Origin: JAHFLD01 sp964367145
GTDB lineage: Bacteria; Patescibacteriota; Minisyncoccia; UBA6257; 1-14-0-10-40-38
DNA: 35,098 nucleotides
Direction: 5' to 3'
Assembly: GCA_964367145.1 (NCBI GenBank)
Contig: CAYIWJ010000008.1
Span: 1-35,098, forward strand
Shown here piece by piece: positions 1 through 7,922 of this stretch. A model generated the notes under the pieces. It ran no database searches. It was not told the origin of the DNA and saw only the letters and a program-made list of their open reading frames with translations. Every line of letters begins with the position of its first letter. The first letter of the stretch is position 1. The translations under genes and the position numbers were made by a program.

Positions 1-2
1 AC

Positions 3-365
3 ACGGAAGATCTTGACCGTTCGGTTACCCAAAACGACCGAACAGCCGAGAAGTCTTACTTCATCTGGGTCAAGGCGAACCCCGAAGCTGATCCCGAGCT
101 CAAGAACCTGTCAGCAAACCAGCTCCAGAAGGAAGAGATCAAGGGCATCACGCTTCTTGAGCGACTACTTCTTGAAGCCCTCTACTTCCTCAGCGTGAAA
201 CCCGGACGGCATCTCGACAAAGAGAATGTTACTCTTTGCTCTGGGTCTCGGGACTCCGACGGTGATGTGCCGTGCGTGGACTGGGTTGACGGCGGGGTCT
301 TCGTGTATTGGTTCGATCCCGACGCTCGCTACGACTACACCCGTGGTCGAGCAGTAGTTTCGTAG
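3..365 (+). CDS. C-terminal fragment of an unidentified protein (5' end outside window)
   Basis: An open frame runs from the window edge (first full codon at 3) to TAG at 363-365 and gives 120 residues with no internal stop. I do not recognise the family. The fragment is acidic and soluble-looking: a charged helical stretch containing LLERLLLEALYF in the middle, then a short aromatic, Asp-rich end (VDWVDGGVFVYWFDPDARYD) that looks like beta strands. Lysine codons are mostly AAG (5 of 7), whereas the neighbouring genes look richer in AAA; this is only a weak hint of different origin or expression. A strong terminator follows 26 bases after the stop, so this is the last gene of its transcript. 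The reading frame is well supported; the function is unknown. Confidence 0.7.
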   Translation, partial: TEDLDRSVTQNDRTAEKSYFIWVKANPEADPELKNLSANQLQKEEIKGITLLERLLLEALYFLSVKPGRHLDKENVTLCSGSRDSDGDVPCVDWVDGGVFVYWFDPDARYDYTRGRAVVS

Positions 366-391
366 CCTTCCCTTTTGCTCTTTTGCACTTA

Positions 392-425
392 CGCCCCTCC
401 GACAAACCGTCGGAGGGGCGTTTTT
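392..425 (+). terminator. Rho-independent terminator after the first gene
   Basis: A perfect 12-bp stem (392-403 with 409-420, GC-rich, CGCCCCTCCGAC and its complement) encloses a 5-base loop and is followed by five T residues (421-425). It closes the transcript of the partial gene at 3-365. The minus-strand gene pair ends at 493, so the hairpin also lies downstream of that operon, but no T-run is placed for that direction. Confidence 0.9.
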
Positions 426-492
426 CTAACTTACATCTACTTTCTAAAATCCACATTCTCAACCCCGCGCCATCAACTCAACATTATTTATA

Positions 493-1056
493 TCAAAACA
501 GTGTTGCCGGAAAAATTACCTCGCGCCAGGCAACCGCCGCCTTTTCGTGAACTCCGGTAATCCGATTCGGTGCCTTCAAAAATCCCTGTTTTTTGCCCAG
601 GTCATAAAGCTCCTTGGTAATTTTAACGTCATTCAAACAATAATTTTTAAGCTCCTCCATATTGCCGTCGCGATACAAGTCAATCGCCTCCAAACCGTGA
701 TGAGTCTTACTCATGCCCAAATTAACCTTCCCCAAGTCATCCAGCCCGATCTTGCGTCCCACGGCCAGTTCTATATCCTCGCAAATATCCACCACTGCGA
801 GCGCTTTAGTGTTGAATGAAAAATGTTTTTGAAGGACCGGCAAATCAAAACGGTTGATGGTGTGCCCAACGACCAGCCCCGCTCCCTTAAAAAGCTCCTC
901 AACTTTGTCTAATTCGTGCTCGGTAAAGCACCAGTATTGATCGTGATTATAAGAATAAATGCCGACCACCGAAACCTGGAGCGCCGCGATGTTTCGCTCG
1001 CCACCAACCTCGCGAAAGCTGTTTTTGGTCTCAATATCAAAGACGAGTTTATCCAT
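493..1056 (-). CDS. DEDDy-type 3'-5' exonuclease-like protein (RNase H fold, YprB-like)
   Basis: A 187-residue protein with the signature of DEDD exonucleases. DIE near the N-terminus gives the first two acidic residues (D7, E9). NRFDLP supplies the third (D71). YCLND supplies the Tyr-x3-Asp of the DEDDy class (Y139, D143). These residues normally bind the two metal ions that hydrolyse 3' ends of DNA or RNA. Length and layout resemble the stand-alone RNase H-like domain called YprB_RNaseH-like. The ATG at 1056 is preferred over an in-frame TTG at 1062. It lies 26 bases after the stop of the YkuK-like gene on the same strand, so the two are probably co-transcribed from the promoter at 1589-1617. 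Substrate is unknown; a role in DNA or RNA maintenance is inferred. Confidence 0.85.
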   Translation of the reverse strand: MDKLVFDIETKNSFREVGGERNIAALQVSVVGIYSYNHDQYWCFTEHELDKVEELFKGAGLVVGHTINRFDLPVLQKHFSFNTKALAVVDICEDIELAVGRKIGLDDLGKVNLGMSKTHHGLEAIDLYRDGNMEELKNYCLNDVKITKELYDLGKKQGFLKAPNRITGVHEKAAVAWREVIFPATLF

Positions 1057-1082
1057 GCGCAAGGTTTTTAAGCTCTTCGCTT

Positions 1083-1580
1083 TTAGCGTTTGCTGATGTG
1101 TTTGTCGGCGACACAGGACGCCGCGTAGCTTTCCGGTTTGGTCTTGGCCTCAAAATTATTGGCGCGAATCATATTGACCACCTCTTGGATCATCGCTTTG
1201 GTCTTGCCGGTTTCGCCAACGTCGGCGTGAATCTCAAAATCAAACTTGGGCAAGATGCCAAAATCTTTCGCCGCCGCTAAAAACTCTCGCGCGACCTCAA
1301 GCGAGGTTAAAACTTCGCTCACGATCCGTTCGCGAATAGTATGAAATCCCTGCTTGGGTTGAAATCTTCTCCAAAAATAACGCCCGCCGTTACCCACGCG
1401 GTGAATCACGATCGCGGTCACAAAATCCGTTACTCTTCCCTGTATCGCCTGCGAATCGGTGCCGATCGTTACCTTGTAAACCCGCTTATCGTCGGCGCGC
1501 ATAAAATCCAGCATCGCCTGAACGACATCTCGCGTTTTAAGGTGCCCGCCATTGGAGTCATTAAAAATAAGTCCAGTCAT
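1083..1580 (-). CDS. ykuK: YkuK/DUF458 family RNase H-like protein
   Basis: A 165-residue protein matching the YkuK (DUF458) family of predicted RNase H-related nucleases. Visible hallmarks are IGTDSQ (D42) at the end of the first strand, a central block with IVIHRVGNGGRYFW, then IHADVGETGKTK (H118, D120) and a C-terminal ASCVADKHI (D159). These acidic residues fit a metal-dependent RNase H core, although the biochemical activity of the family is not settled. It is the first gene of a two-gene minus-strand operon with the DEDDy exonuclease-like gene. The start ATG is only 8 bases from a good -10 box, so the transcript is probably leaderless. The family call is fairly secure; the cellular role is not. 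Confidence 0.85.
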   Translation of the reverse strand: MTGLIFNDSNGGHLKTRDVVQAMLDFMRADDKRVYKVTIGTDSQAIQGRVTDFVTAIVIHRVGNGGRYFWRRFQPKQGFHTIRERIVSEVLTSLEVAREFLAAAKDFGILPKFDFEIHADVGETGKTKAMIQEVVNMIRANNFEAKTKPESYAASCVADKHISKR

Positions 1581-1588
1581 TGTGGTCT

Positions 1589-1617
1589 AGAGTAGAGACT
1601 TGCTTACTCTTTGTCAA
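1589..1617 (-). promoter_or_regulatory. Sigma70-type promoter for the minus-strand nuclease pair
   Basis: Read on the minus strand: TTGACA (1617-1612), 17-base spacer, TACTCT (1594-1589). Only 8 bases separate the -10 box from the ATG at 1580, so transcription should start within about two bases of the start codon. The -35 box overlaps the -35 box of the opposite promoter by five bases. Confidence 0.75.
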
Positions 1618-1639
1618 AAAGTAGCGTCGCTGTTATATA
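1611..1639 (+). promoter_or_regulatory. Sigma70-type promoter for the cysteine desulfurase gene
   Basis: TTGTCA (1611-1616), 17-base spacer, TATATA (1634-1639). The ATG is 14 bases further, predicting a 5' leader of roughly 6-8 bases with no Shine-Dalgarno sequence. The alternating TATATATAT run makes the exact -10 register uncertain. Confidence 0.7.
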
Positions 1640-1653
1640 TATGAGACCAAAGA

Positions 1654-2850
1654 ATGAAACACAAAAAAAGCATTTCAATCTATCTTGATTACGCCGCCTC
1701 AACTCCGCTTGCGCCGGAGGTGGTCAAAGCCATGGATCATTGCCAATCCGAATTCGGCAACCCCGGATCCTTGCACGCCCTTGGCCAGCGCGCCATCTCT
1801 TTACTCGACGAGTCGCGCCAAGTAATTGCCCAAAGTCTCGGCGCCAATTTCAATGAAATTATTTTCACCGGATCGGCCACCGAGGCCAACAACCTGGCGC
1901 TCCGTGGAGTGGTAAAACTTTTCAAAAGTCGTTTTCCTAAAGTACGCTCGCATCTCATAATTTCCGCCATTGAACACGAGTCAGTCCTCGCGACCGCTAA
2001 AGACCTGACGAGCGAGGGGGTAGAATTAACGATACTCGGCGTTTCGCCCGATGGGTTGATCAACTCCAAAGAGCTGTCTGCCGCCCTTCGCTCTAACACG
2101 GTTCTTGTTTCCATCATGCACGCCAATAACGAAACTGGCGTCATCCAACCCCTGTCCAAGATCGCGGAGATTATTCAACGGTTTCGCCACAATAATAAAA
2201 AAGCAGACCTCGGCGAAAATCGCTACCCCTTACTGCACACCGACGCCGCGCAAAGCCTGCAATTTATAAAGTATGATTTAAAAAATCTCGGCGTGGACTT
2301 GCTGACCGTCTCGGCTCAAAAAATCTACGGCCCTAAAGGTGTCGGCACGCTCTATGTAAAAAGAAGTAAATCAATTTCGGATATTTTGAGTCCGATTATA
2401 ACCGGTGGGGGACAAGAATATGGCCTCCGCTCCGGCACCGAAAATATCTCTGGCGTTGTCGGCTTCGCCCGTGCCGTAAGTCTGGTGGCTAAGTCGCGCG
2501 AGGCGACAGTTGAGCGTCTAACCAAACTTCGACTCGAATTTGAAACAGGTCTCAAATCTCTATCGCGCCAAGTAGTCATTCATTCAGAGAAAGCACCGCG
2601 TTTGCCGCACATTGTCAGTTTTCGTCTATCGGGTGTCAGTAACGAAAAAGCGCTGATTAAACTGGATCAGAATGGTGTTCGCTTGGCTACGGGACCAGCC
2701 TGCGCCAGTCGCTCTCACAACCCATCTCATGTTTTATTGGCCATGAGCCTTACCGAGCGGGCAACCAAAGAGAGTCTGCGAGTAAGTTTCGGACGCGATA
2801 CTACCAGTAAGGAACTTGAGGTAACCCTAAAGCAAATAAAAAGTTTCTAA
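1654..2850 (+). CDS. Cysteine desulfurase (NifS/IscS-type)
   Basis: A 398-residue PLP enzyme expected to take sulfur from cysteine as an enzyme persulfide for Fe-S clusters or tRNA thiolation. Family features in order: YLDYAASTP (10-18), FGNPGSLHALG (34-44), TGSATEANN (72-80), the PLP-stacking His in AIEHES (H108), NNETG (158-162), HTDAAQ with the pyridine-binding Asp (D197), the Schiff-base lysine in AQKIYGPKG (K223), and the catalytic Cys in GPACASRSHNPSHV (C350). The residue before the PLP lysine is Gln, whereas most homologues have His. The extended segment around C350 resembles the IscS/NifS class more than SufS. No mnmA, iscU or other sulfur gene is adjacent, so the acceptor cannot be named. 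It has its own divergent promoter. Confidence 0.93.
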   Translation: MKHKKSISIYLDYAASTPLAPEVVKAMDHCQSEFGNPGSLHALGQRAISLLDESRQVIAQSLGANFNEIIFTGSATEANNLALRGVVKLFKSRFPKVRSHLIISAIEHESVLATAKDLTSEGVELTILGVSPDGLINSKELSAALRSNTVLVSIMHANNETGVIQPLSKIAEIIQRFRHNNKKADLGENRYPLLHTDAAQSLQFIKYDLKNLGVDLLTVSAQKIYGPKGVGTLYVKRSKSISDILSPIITGGGQEYGLRSGTENISGVVGFARAVSLVAKSREATVERLTKLRLEFETGLKSLSRQVVIHSEKAPRLPHIVSFRLSGVSNEKALIKLDQNGVRLATGPACASRSHNPSHVLLAMSLTERATKESLRVSFGRDTTSKELEVTLKQIKSF

Positions 2851-2888
2851 AAAAGCAGTACTAAATGCGGGTGGGGATAACCATACGA

Positions 2889-2916
2889 TTGAGCTCTTGG
2901 CAATAGAGAGTACAAT
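2889..2916 (+). promoter_or_regulatory. Promoter for the NPF-tailed small membrane protein
   Basis: TTGAGC (2889-2894), 16-base spacer, TACAAT (2911-2916). The ATG at 2924 begins 8 bases after the -10 box, so the transcript is predicted to start at the initiation codon itself. This also supports choosing 2924 rather than the earlier in-frame start at 2897, which lies upstream of the -10 box. Confidence 0.7.
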
Positions 2917-2923
2917 CAACTAC

Positions 2924-3217
2924 ATGGAACTAAATCGCAAAAGTTTTTGGATCGCCATGACAGTGGTTCTTTTGCTGTGTGTCGTATTGTTGTCTGTGTT
3001 TGTGATTAAACAGCGAAAGTCGGCGCAAAGTGCGGCGACGCAGTCAGCGGCGCAAAAACAAGCCGAAGATTTTAAACAAGCGCTGGAGCGCGCCCAGCAA
3101 AAAACCGAAGTTAACCTGCCCTCCGTAAACCCCTTGGGCAACGTTACTCCCAAGGTCAGTCCATTAGAAAATGTTAACCCCTTTAAAAATAATGCCTACC
3201 AAAACCCCTTTGAATAA
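2924..3217 (+). CDS. Small single-pass membrane protein with C-terminal NPF repeats
   Basis: A 97-residue protein. Residues 8-29 form one strongly hydrophobic helix (FWIAMTVVLLLCVVLLSVFV), followed by a basic stop (KQRK), an Ala/Gln-rich probable coiled coil (about 33-58), and a Pro/Asn-rich tail. The tail repeats a short motif: NPLGNV, SPLENV, NPFKNN and the final NPFE. I associate this kind of NP(L/F) tail with small CPR proteins, but I cannot name a function. The tail may bind a partner at or outside the membrane. The gene overlaps the following cysteine-module gene by 26 bases, which implies translational coupling and a shared role. The start at 2924 is set by the promoter position. Confidence 0.75.
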   Translation: MELNRKSFWIAMTVVLLLCVVLLSVFVIKQRKSAQSAATQSAAQKQAEDFKQALERAQQKTEVNLPSVNPLGNVTPKVSPLENVNPFKNNAYQNPFE

Positions 3218-5147
3218 AAGACGATTCTTCGTTTTACTGATTATCATTGCCGGCGTTTTTTTTACCGGCAGAGCTTTGGCCTTGTCGGTCTTTGATATTG
3301 AATTCCCCATAGCCGAATTGGGAAATTGCGCCGATAAATCGGCGTGCAAAGCCTATTGCGCCACTCCGGAAAATCAAACTGCCTGTCTTGAATTTTCTCA
3401 AAAATTCGGCATCAGTCAGTCCTCCGCTAAAAATAACAATCGCGAAGATGGTCGCGGCAACGAAGGTCAGGAATATGGCGGCATCGATGTTGTCAAAGCC
3501 AAGGCGGCTATTGCCGAAGACGGCGGTCCGGGTCAGTGCGGATCTTTTGAGAAGTGTGGTGAATTCTGTGGCCAAGCCGTGAACGCTCAAGTCTGCGCCG
3601 ATTATGGCGTTGCCCACGATTTATTTAAGGGCCAACAAAGAGAAGAAGTTAAAAAAGTCAGCGCGGCGCTTAAAAACGGCGCCAAATTACCCGGCGGCTG
3701 CAAGGATCGGGAATCTTGCGAGACAATTTGCTCCGACCCGCCAACGCTTGCCGTTGCCAAAGAATGCATTCAGTTTGCTCGCGTGGCTGGTCTGGAAAAT
3801 TCAACCGATCTGGAAAGAGCCGAAAAATCCTTGGATTCACTGCAGGGCGGTGGTAATTTTGTGGGCAACGATTTTCGCAAATGCCAGAAACCAAAAGACG
3901 AAGCAACCATTAAGCAGTGCGTAGATTTTGCCGAAAAAAACGGCTTCATTAGCGCCGAAGAAGCCGCGCTGGTTAGAAAAACGGGCGGTCGCGGACCCGG
4001 TGGCTGTCTTGGCGAAGATTGTCGCAATTACTGCGAAAGCGAAGACCATGGCGAGGAATGTCAGAAGTTCGCCGAAGACAACGGTCTTGTAAGTGCGGAA
4101 CAAAAACAACGAAGAGAAGAGGGGATGCGTTCCCTGCGCGAAAGCCTAGAGAACGCCCCGGACAATGTTAAAGAGTGCCTCGCCAATTCGGTTGGCGCGG
4201 AAAAAGTTCAGGGCATGATTTCAGGAAGCGGTCGGGCTGATGGCTCGGTTGGTAGTGCCATGCGGCAGTGTTTTGAGTTGAGCGCCAAAGCCGCCCAGCA
4301 AAATCAAGAGTCTGGCTTTGATTTAAACAATGATCAAGACAGCAACCGAATGGGTGATGATGAACAAGATCAAAACCAGGACGCCTTTAATCAAAGGCGC
4401 AATTCTCCACCCTGCAACTCCGAAGCAGAATGTCGGGAGTTGAAAGAAAAATTTTCCTCCGGCGGTCAAAATCAGGGAAATCAATTTGGCCCCCAGTTTC
4501 GACAAAATTCTTTCGAAAATAAGGGCGCTGAACAAGGACTGAAATTACAAGAAGGTATGATGCGCGCCGAAGGTCAGGAGCCAAGGATGATGCCACGGTT
4601 CAACAATGATCTGCAAAAAATGCAAAACTCTTCCGGTAAAATGCGGCCCGATGGCTCCGAGTTTTCACCGCCAATGAATCAGGGAAGCAAGCCTTTTAAC
4701 GATCGGATGCCTGGTCAAGGAGACGAGTTTAGACGCGCGAGCGAAATGAATCAAGAACGGATGGTGGGGTCTAAAATAATGCCGAGTAAAGAAATGATGG
4801 AGGGGCAAAATCAAAATTTTTCCGAGCAACGGTTATTCGGGCCAAGTCAGCAATTTAATCAACAATTTCCAGGCCAGCCCCTCAATGGGAGTAATTTTAA
4901 TGGCCCGGTTATGATGGGCCAGCCAATTGGAAGCGGTAATTTCCCCTCGGGAAATTCAGGCGCGATGATGCCTCCCTTAAGTGGTAGTAGCTTTCCAATA
5001 AGCGGCGGATCAATGCCTGGCGGACCATCCAGCGAAATGCCGCCGCCTCCAAACCAAGATAGTACATCACCTCCGCCATCCAGCAGTCTCGGTGGTAAGA
5101 GTTTTATCGGCTTTCTGCTAGAGCCTTTTGTCTCAATTTTCAATTAA
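3192..5147 (+). CDS. Secreted cysteine-module protein with Gln/Met/Pro/Gly-rich tail
   Basis: A 651-residue protein I cannot assign to a named family. An N-terminal signal peptide or anchor (basic NKRR, then FFVLLIIIAGVFF, then a small-residue ALA) directs it out of the cell. Residues 46-290 hold repeated modules with the spacing C-x(4,5)-C-x3-C-x(8-11)-C followed by an aromatic/Ala pair and a short helix: Cys 46/52/56/65, 116/122/126/135, 170/176/180/192 and 272/277/281/290. Incomplete modules sit at 231/243 and 329/360. The rest (about 365-630) is low-complexity, rich in Gln, Asn, Met, Gly and Pro. A last hydrophobic segment (FIGFLLEPFVSIF) ends the protein. ATG 3192 is chosen; a TTG at 3210 is also possible. 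It is co-expressed with the NPF protein and closed by a strong terminator. A disulfide-stabilised extracellular adhesin or matrix protein is a guess. Confidence 0.75.
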   Translation: MPTKTPLNKRRFFVLLIIIAGVFFTGRALALSVFDIEFPIAELGNCADKSACKAYCATPENQTACLEFSQKFGISQSSAKNNNREDGRGNEGQEYGGIDVVKAKAAIAEDGGPGQCGSFEKCGEFCGQAVNAQVCADYGVAHDLFKGQQREEVKKVSAALKNGAKLPGGCKDRESCETICSDPPTLAVAKECIQFARVAGLENSTDLERAEKSLDSLQGGGNFVGNDFRKCQKPKDEATIKQCVDFAEKNGFISAEEAALVRKTGGRGPGGCLGEDCRNYCESEDHGEECQKFAEDNGLVSAEQKQRREEGMRSLRESLENAPDNVKECLANSVGAEKVQGMISGSGRADGSVGSAMRQCFELSAKAAQQNQESGFDLNNDQDSNRMGDDEQDQNQDAFNQRRNSPPCNSEAECRELKEKFSSGGQNQGNQFGPQFRQNSFENKGAEQGLKLQEGMMRAEGQEPRMMPRFNNDLQKMQNSSGKMRPDGSEFSPPMNQGSKPFNDRMPGQGDEFRRASEMNQERMVGSKIMPSKEMMEGQNQNFSEQRLFGPSQQFNQQFPGQPLNGSNFNGPVMMGQPIGSGNFPSGNSGAMMPPLSGSSFPISGGSMPGGPSSEMPPPPNQDSTSPPPSSSLGGKSFIGFLLEPFVSIFN

Positions 5148-5155
5148 TCTCGTTC

Positions 5156-5187
5156 TTAAAAATCCCCTCAAACGAGGGGATTTTTAA
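5156..5187 (+). terminator. Rho-independent terminator after the cysteine-module gene
   Basis: A perfect 14-bp stem (5156-5169 with 5174-5187) with loop AAAC; the descending arm carries the T-run (GGGGATTTTT). It begins 9 bases after the stop codon at 5147. Confidence 0.9.
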
Positions 5188-5231
5188 GCGACTGCTTGCC
5201 AGCTGGCCATTTGACAGGAAAAGATAAATAC

Positions 5232-5265
5232 TTGATTTGAAGGATGTTTTTAATTATGCTATTAT
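5232..5265 (+). promoter_or_regulatory. Promoter region of clpB
   Basis: Two overlapping readings are possible: TTGATT (5232-5237), 17 bases, TATGCT (5255-5260), or TTGAAG (5236-5241), 18 bases, TATTAT (5260-5265). Either gives a leader of only about 8-13 bases before the ATG at 5280. No CIRCE-type inverted repeat was seen, so there is no visible HrcA control despite the heat-shock function of the gene. Confidence 0.6.
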
Positions 5266-5279
5266 GACCAAAAATAAAC

Positions 5280-7922
5280 ATGAAATCATTCAATCGTTTC
5301 ACCATCAAAGCTCAAGAAGCCCTGCAGAACGCTCAAGAATTAGCCGCCCAAAGAAATCACGGCGAGTTTAAAGCGATTCATCTTTTATCGAGTCTCTTGG
5401 GCGATGAACAGTCTTTGGTTCGCCCGATCCTCCTTAAAAGCGGAGTTAATTTGGAGTCGCTGTCTCTGGGAATCGAAGACGAACTCCAAAAATTGCCGAA
5501 AATTTTTGCCACTTCCAATGTCGGTCAACTATATCTTTCACAGGAACTGATGCAGGTTCTGGAAAAAGCCGGCAAAATCGCGCTGGCTCAAAAAGATGAG
5601 TTTGTCTCTTGCGAGCATCTTTTATTGGGAATGCTAGAATTGTCATCGGTTGCCCAAAAACTTTTGGAAAAATTTGGTGTCCGTCGCGATGGCGCCCTGC
5701 GAATCTTGGCTCAACTGCGCGGGTCGATGCGTGTTACCGACGAAACTCCGGAAAGTAAGTTTCAAGTATTGGAAAAATACGCCATCAATCTCACCGATCG
5801 AGCTCGGGAGGGCAAGCTGGATCCAGTGATCGGTCGCAACGAAGAACTTCGCCGCTTAATTCAGGTTCTTTCTCGACGCACCAAAAATAACCCGGTTTTA
5901 ATCGGCGAGCCCGGAGTTGGTAAAACCGCGATCGTGGAGGGTCTGGCCCAACGCATCGTCTCCGGTGATGTTCCCGATAGCCTTAAAGACAAAGAGGTTA
6001 TTATGTTGGATTTGGGCTCGCTTATCGCTGGCACCAAATTTCGCGGTGAATTTGAAGATCGGCTCAAGGCTTTTATTAAGGAGGTGCAGAATTCCGCCGG
6101 ACGAATGATCTTGTTTATTGACGAAATCCATATGATTGTTGGCGCCGGAGCTGCGGAGGGCGCGGTTGATGCCTCTAACCTTTTAAAACCCCCGCTCGCC
6201 CGCGGCGAACTGCACGCCATCGGAGCCACCACTATTCGCGAATATCAGCGTCATATCGAAAAAGATCCGGCGCTCGAACGGAGATTCCAGCCGATTATTG
6301 TCGAAGAACCGGAGCCCGAAGACGCTCTGGCGATTTTGCGTGGCTTGAAAGAAAAATACGAAATTCATCACGGCCTTCGGATTAGCGACGAGGCGTTGGT
6401 TGCCGCCGTGCAACTCTCGGCGCGGTATATTACCGATCGCTTTTTACCCGACAAGGCCGTTGATTTGATTGACGAAGCCGCGGCCGCTCGTCGGCTGGAA
6501 TCCGAAAGTGTTCCAGTAGAAATCGACAAGCTTCGGCGCGACATCACTCGTTTGGAAATCGAAAAATCCGCCCTGCTTAAAGAAACTTCGGCCAAAAACA
6601 AGGAACGATTGAAGAATATTGAAAAAGAGTTAGTCGTTCTTAAGGAAAAAAATGACGAATTGTCGGGTGGTTGGCACGCGGAAAAAATAGCTTTTGAAAA
6701 TCTGCACAATCTAAGGCGCCGCATTGAAGATTTACGCCGCCAAGCTGAACTCGCCGAACGTGCCAGCGATTTAGAAAAAGTGGCTCAAATTCTCTACGGG
6801 GAACTGCCCAAGACCGAGAAGGAATACGAAGCCCTTGAAAAAAAACGCCTCAAGGCGGTTAAGGGCAAGAACGCTGACCAAACGGAGAAATTCATCAAAG
6901 AAATGGTGGACGAAGAAGATATCGCCGGCGTTGTTGCTCGCTGGACTGGTATTCCAATAACCCGAATGTTGGAATCAGAAACCGAAAAACTGGCTCGGAT
7001 CGAAGATGTTCTCACCAAGCGAGTAATCGGCCAAGAACAAGCCATTGGGGCCGTCTCAAATGCCCTACGGCGCGCGCGGGCCGGCCTTTCAGACGAGACC
7101 AGGCCTTTAGGTTCCTTTATGTTTCTCGGCCCGACTGGTGTGGGTAAGACCGAGCTCGCGAGGGCGTTGGCCGAATTCATGTTTAACGACGACAAGGCCA
7201 TGGTGCGAATTGATATGTCGGAATATATGGAGCGCCACGCCACCTCTCGGCTTATCGGTTCACCACCGGGCTATGTCGGTTTTGAAGAAGGCGGACAATT
7301 AACCGAAGTAATTCGTCATCGTCCCTATAGCTTGATTCTTTTTGACGAAGTGGAAAAAGCCCACCCCGAAGTCTTTAACATTCTGCTTCAGATTTTGGAT
7401 GAAGGTCGTTTGACCGACGGCAAAGGCAAGACCGTAAACTTCAAAAACAGCATCATTATCATGACCTCCAACGCTGGTAGTCATTACTTCAAGGAGATGT
7501 CCAATATCGGGTTTGCCGCGGTTAGCCATAACGAGGCCAAAAACAAAGAGGAAGCCTTCAAACAAAAAGTAAACGAATCCTTGCGCCAAACCTTTAAACC
7601 GGAGTTTTTGAACCGCATTGACGAGGTCATCGTCTTCAACTCCTTGCGCGAGAGTCAAATTGAACAAATCGTGGAAGTTCAGCTCGCCGCGCTTAAAGAA
7701 AAATTAAGCGAGCGGGGCATCAAGATCACGGTTGATAACTCGGTCAAAAAATATATCGCCGAACATGGTTTTGACGCCGACTTTGGCGCGCGCCCCATTC
7801 GACGTTTGATTCAAAAGGTGATTCTCGACAAACTTGCCGACCGAATTATTAAGGGTGAAATTAAAGATGGCGACAAAATTAAAATCTCTTCTTCTGGGGC
7901 GGCGATTACCATTAGTTCTTAA
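5280..7922 (+). CDS. clpB: ATP-dependent disaggregase ClpB
   Basis: An 880-residue Hsp100 protein that pulls polypeptides out of aggregates in the cytoplasm, normally with DnaK. In order: N-terminal Clp_N double repeat (1-150); first AAA+ domain with Walker A GEPGVGKT (209-216) and Walker B LFIDE (278-282); a long coiled-coil middle domain (about 408-530); second AAA+ domain with Walker A GPTGVGKT (617-624), Walker B LFDE (687-690) and pore loop GYVG; and the C-terminal D2-small domain (HGFDADFGARPIRRLIQ). The full-length middle domain and the lack of an obvious ClpP-binding IGF/IGL loop point to ClpB rather than ClpA or ClpC. Length is normal. No heat-shock operator is visible upstream. The last 56 bases overlap the next gene. 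Confidence 0.95.
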   Translation: MKSFNRFTIKAQEALQNAQELAAQRNHGEFKAIHLLSSLLGDEQSLVRPILLKSGVNLESLSLGIEDELQKLPKIFATSNVGQLYLSQELMQVLEKAGKIALAQKDEFVSCEHLLLGMLELSSVAQKLLEKFGVRRDGALRILAQLRGSMRVTDETPESKFQVLEKYAINLTDRAREGKLDPVIGRNEELRRLIQVLSRRTKNNPVLIGEPGVGKTAIVEGLAQRIVSGDVPDSLKDKEVIMLDLGSLIAGTKFRGEFEDRLKAFIKEVQNSAGRMILFIDEIHMIVGAGAAEGAVDASNLLKPPLARGELHAIGATTIREYQRHIEKDPALERRFQPIIVEEPEPEDALAILRGLKEKYEIHHGLRISDEALVAAVQLSARYITDRFLPDKAVDLIDEAAAARRLESESVPVEIDKLRRDITRLEIEKSALLKETSAKNKERLKNIEKELVVLKEKNDELSGGWHAEKIAFENLHNLRRRIEDLRRQAELAERASDLEKVAQILYGELPKTEKEYEALEKKRLKAVKGKNADQTEKFIKEMVDEEDIAGVVARWTGIPITRMLESETEKLARIEDVLTKRVIGQEQAIGAVSNALRRARAGLSDETRPLGSFMFLGPTGVGKTELARALAEFMFNDDKAMVRIDMSEYMERHATSRLIGSPPGYVGFEEGGQLTEVIRHRPYSLILFDEVEKAHPEVFNILLQILDEGRLTDGKGKTVNFKNSIIIMTSNAGSHYFKEMSNIGFAAVSHNEAKNKEEAFKQKVNESLRQTFKPEFLNRIDEVIVFNSLRESQIEQIVEVQLAALKEKLSERGIKITVDNSVKKYIAEHGFDADFGARPIRRLIQKVILDKLADRIIKGEIKDGDKIKISSSGAAITISS

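Noticed and set aside
4540..5100. Possible tandem DNA repeats in the 3' half of the cysteine-module gene
   Set aside because: The impression comes from Gln/Met/Gly/Pro-rich coding; no exact repeat unit recurs.
5188..5279. A CIRCE or other heat-shock operator in front of clpB
   Set aside because: No long inverted repeat of the expected type is present; only ordinary promoter boxes are visible.
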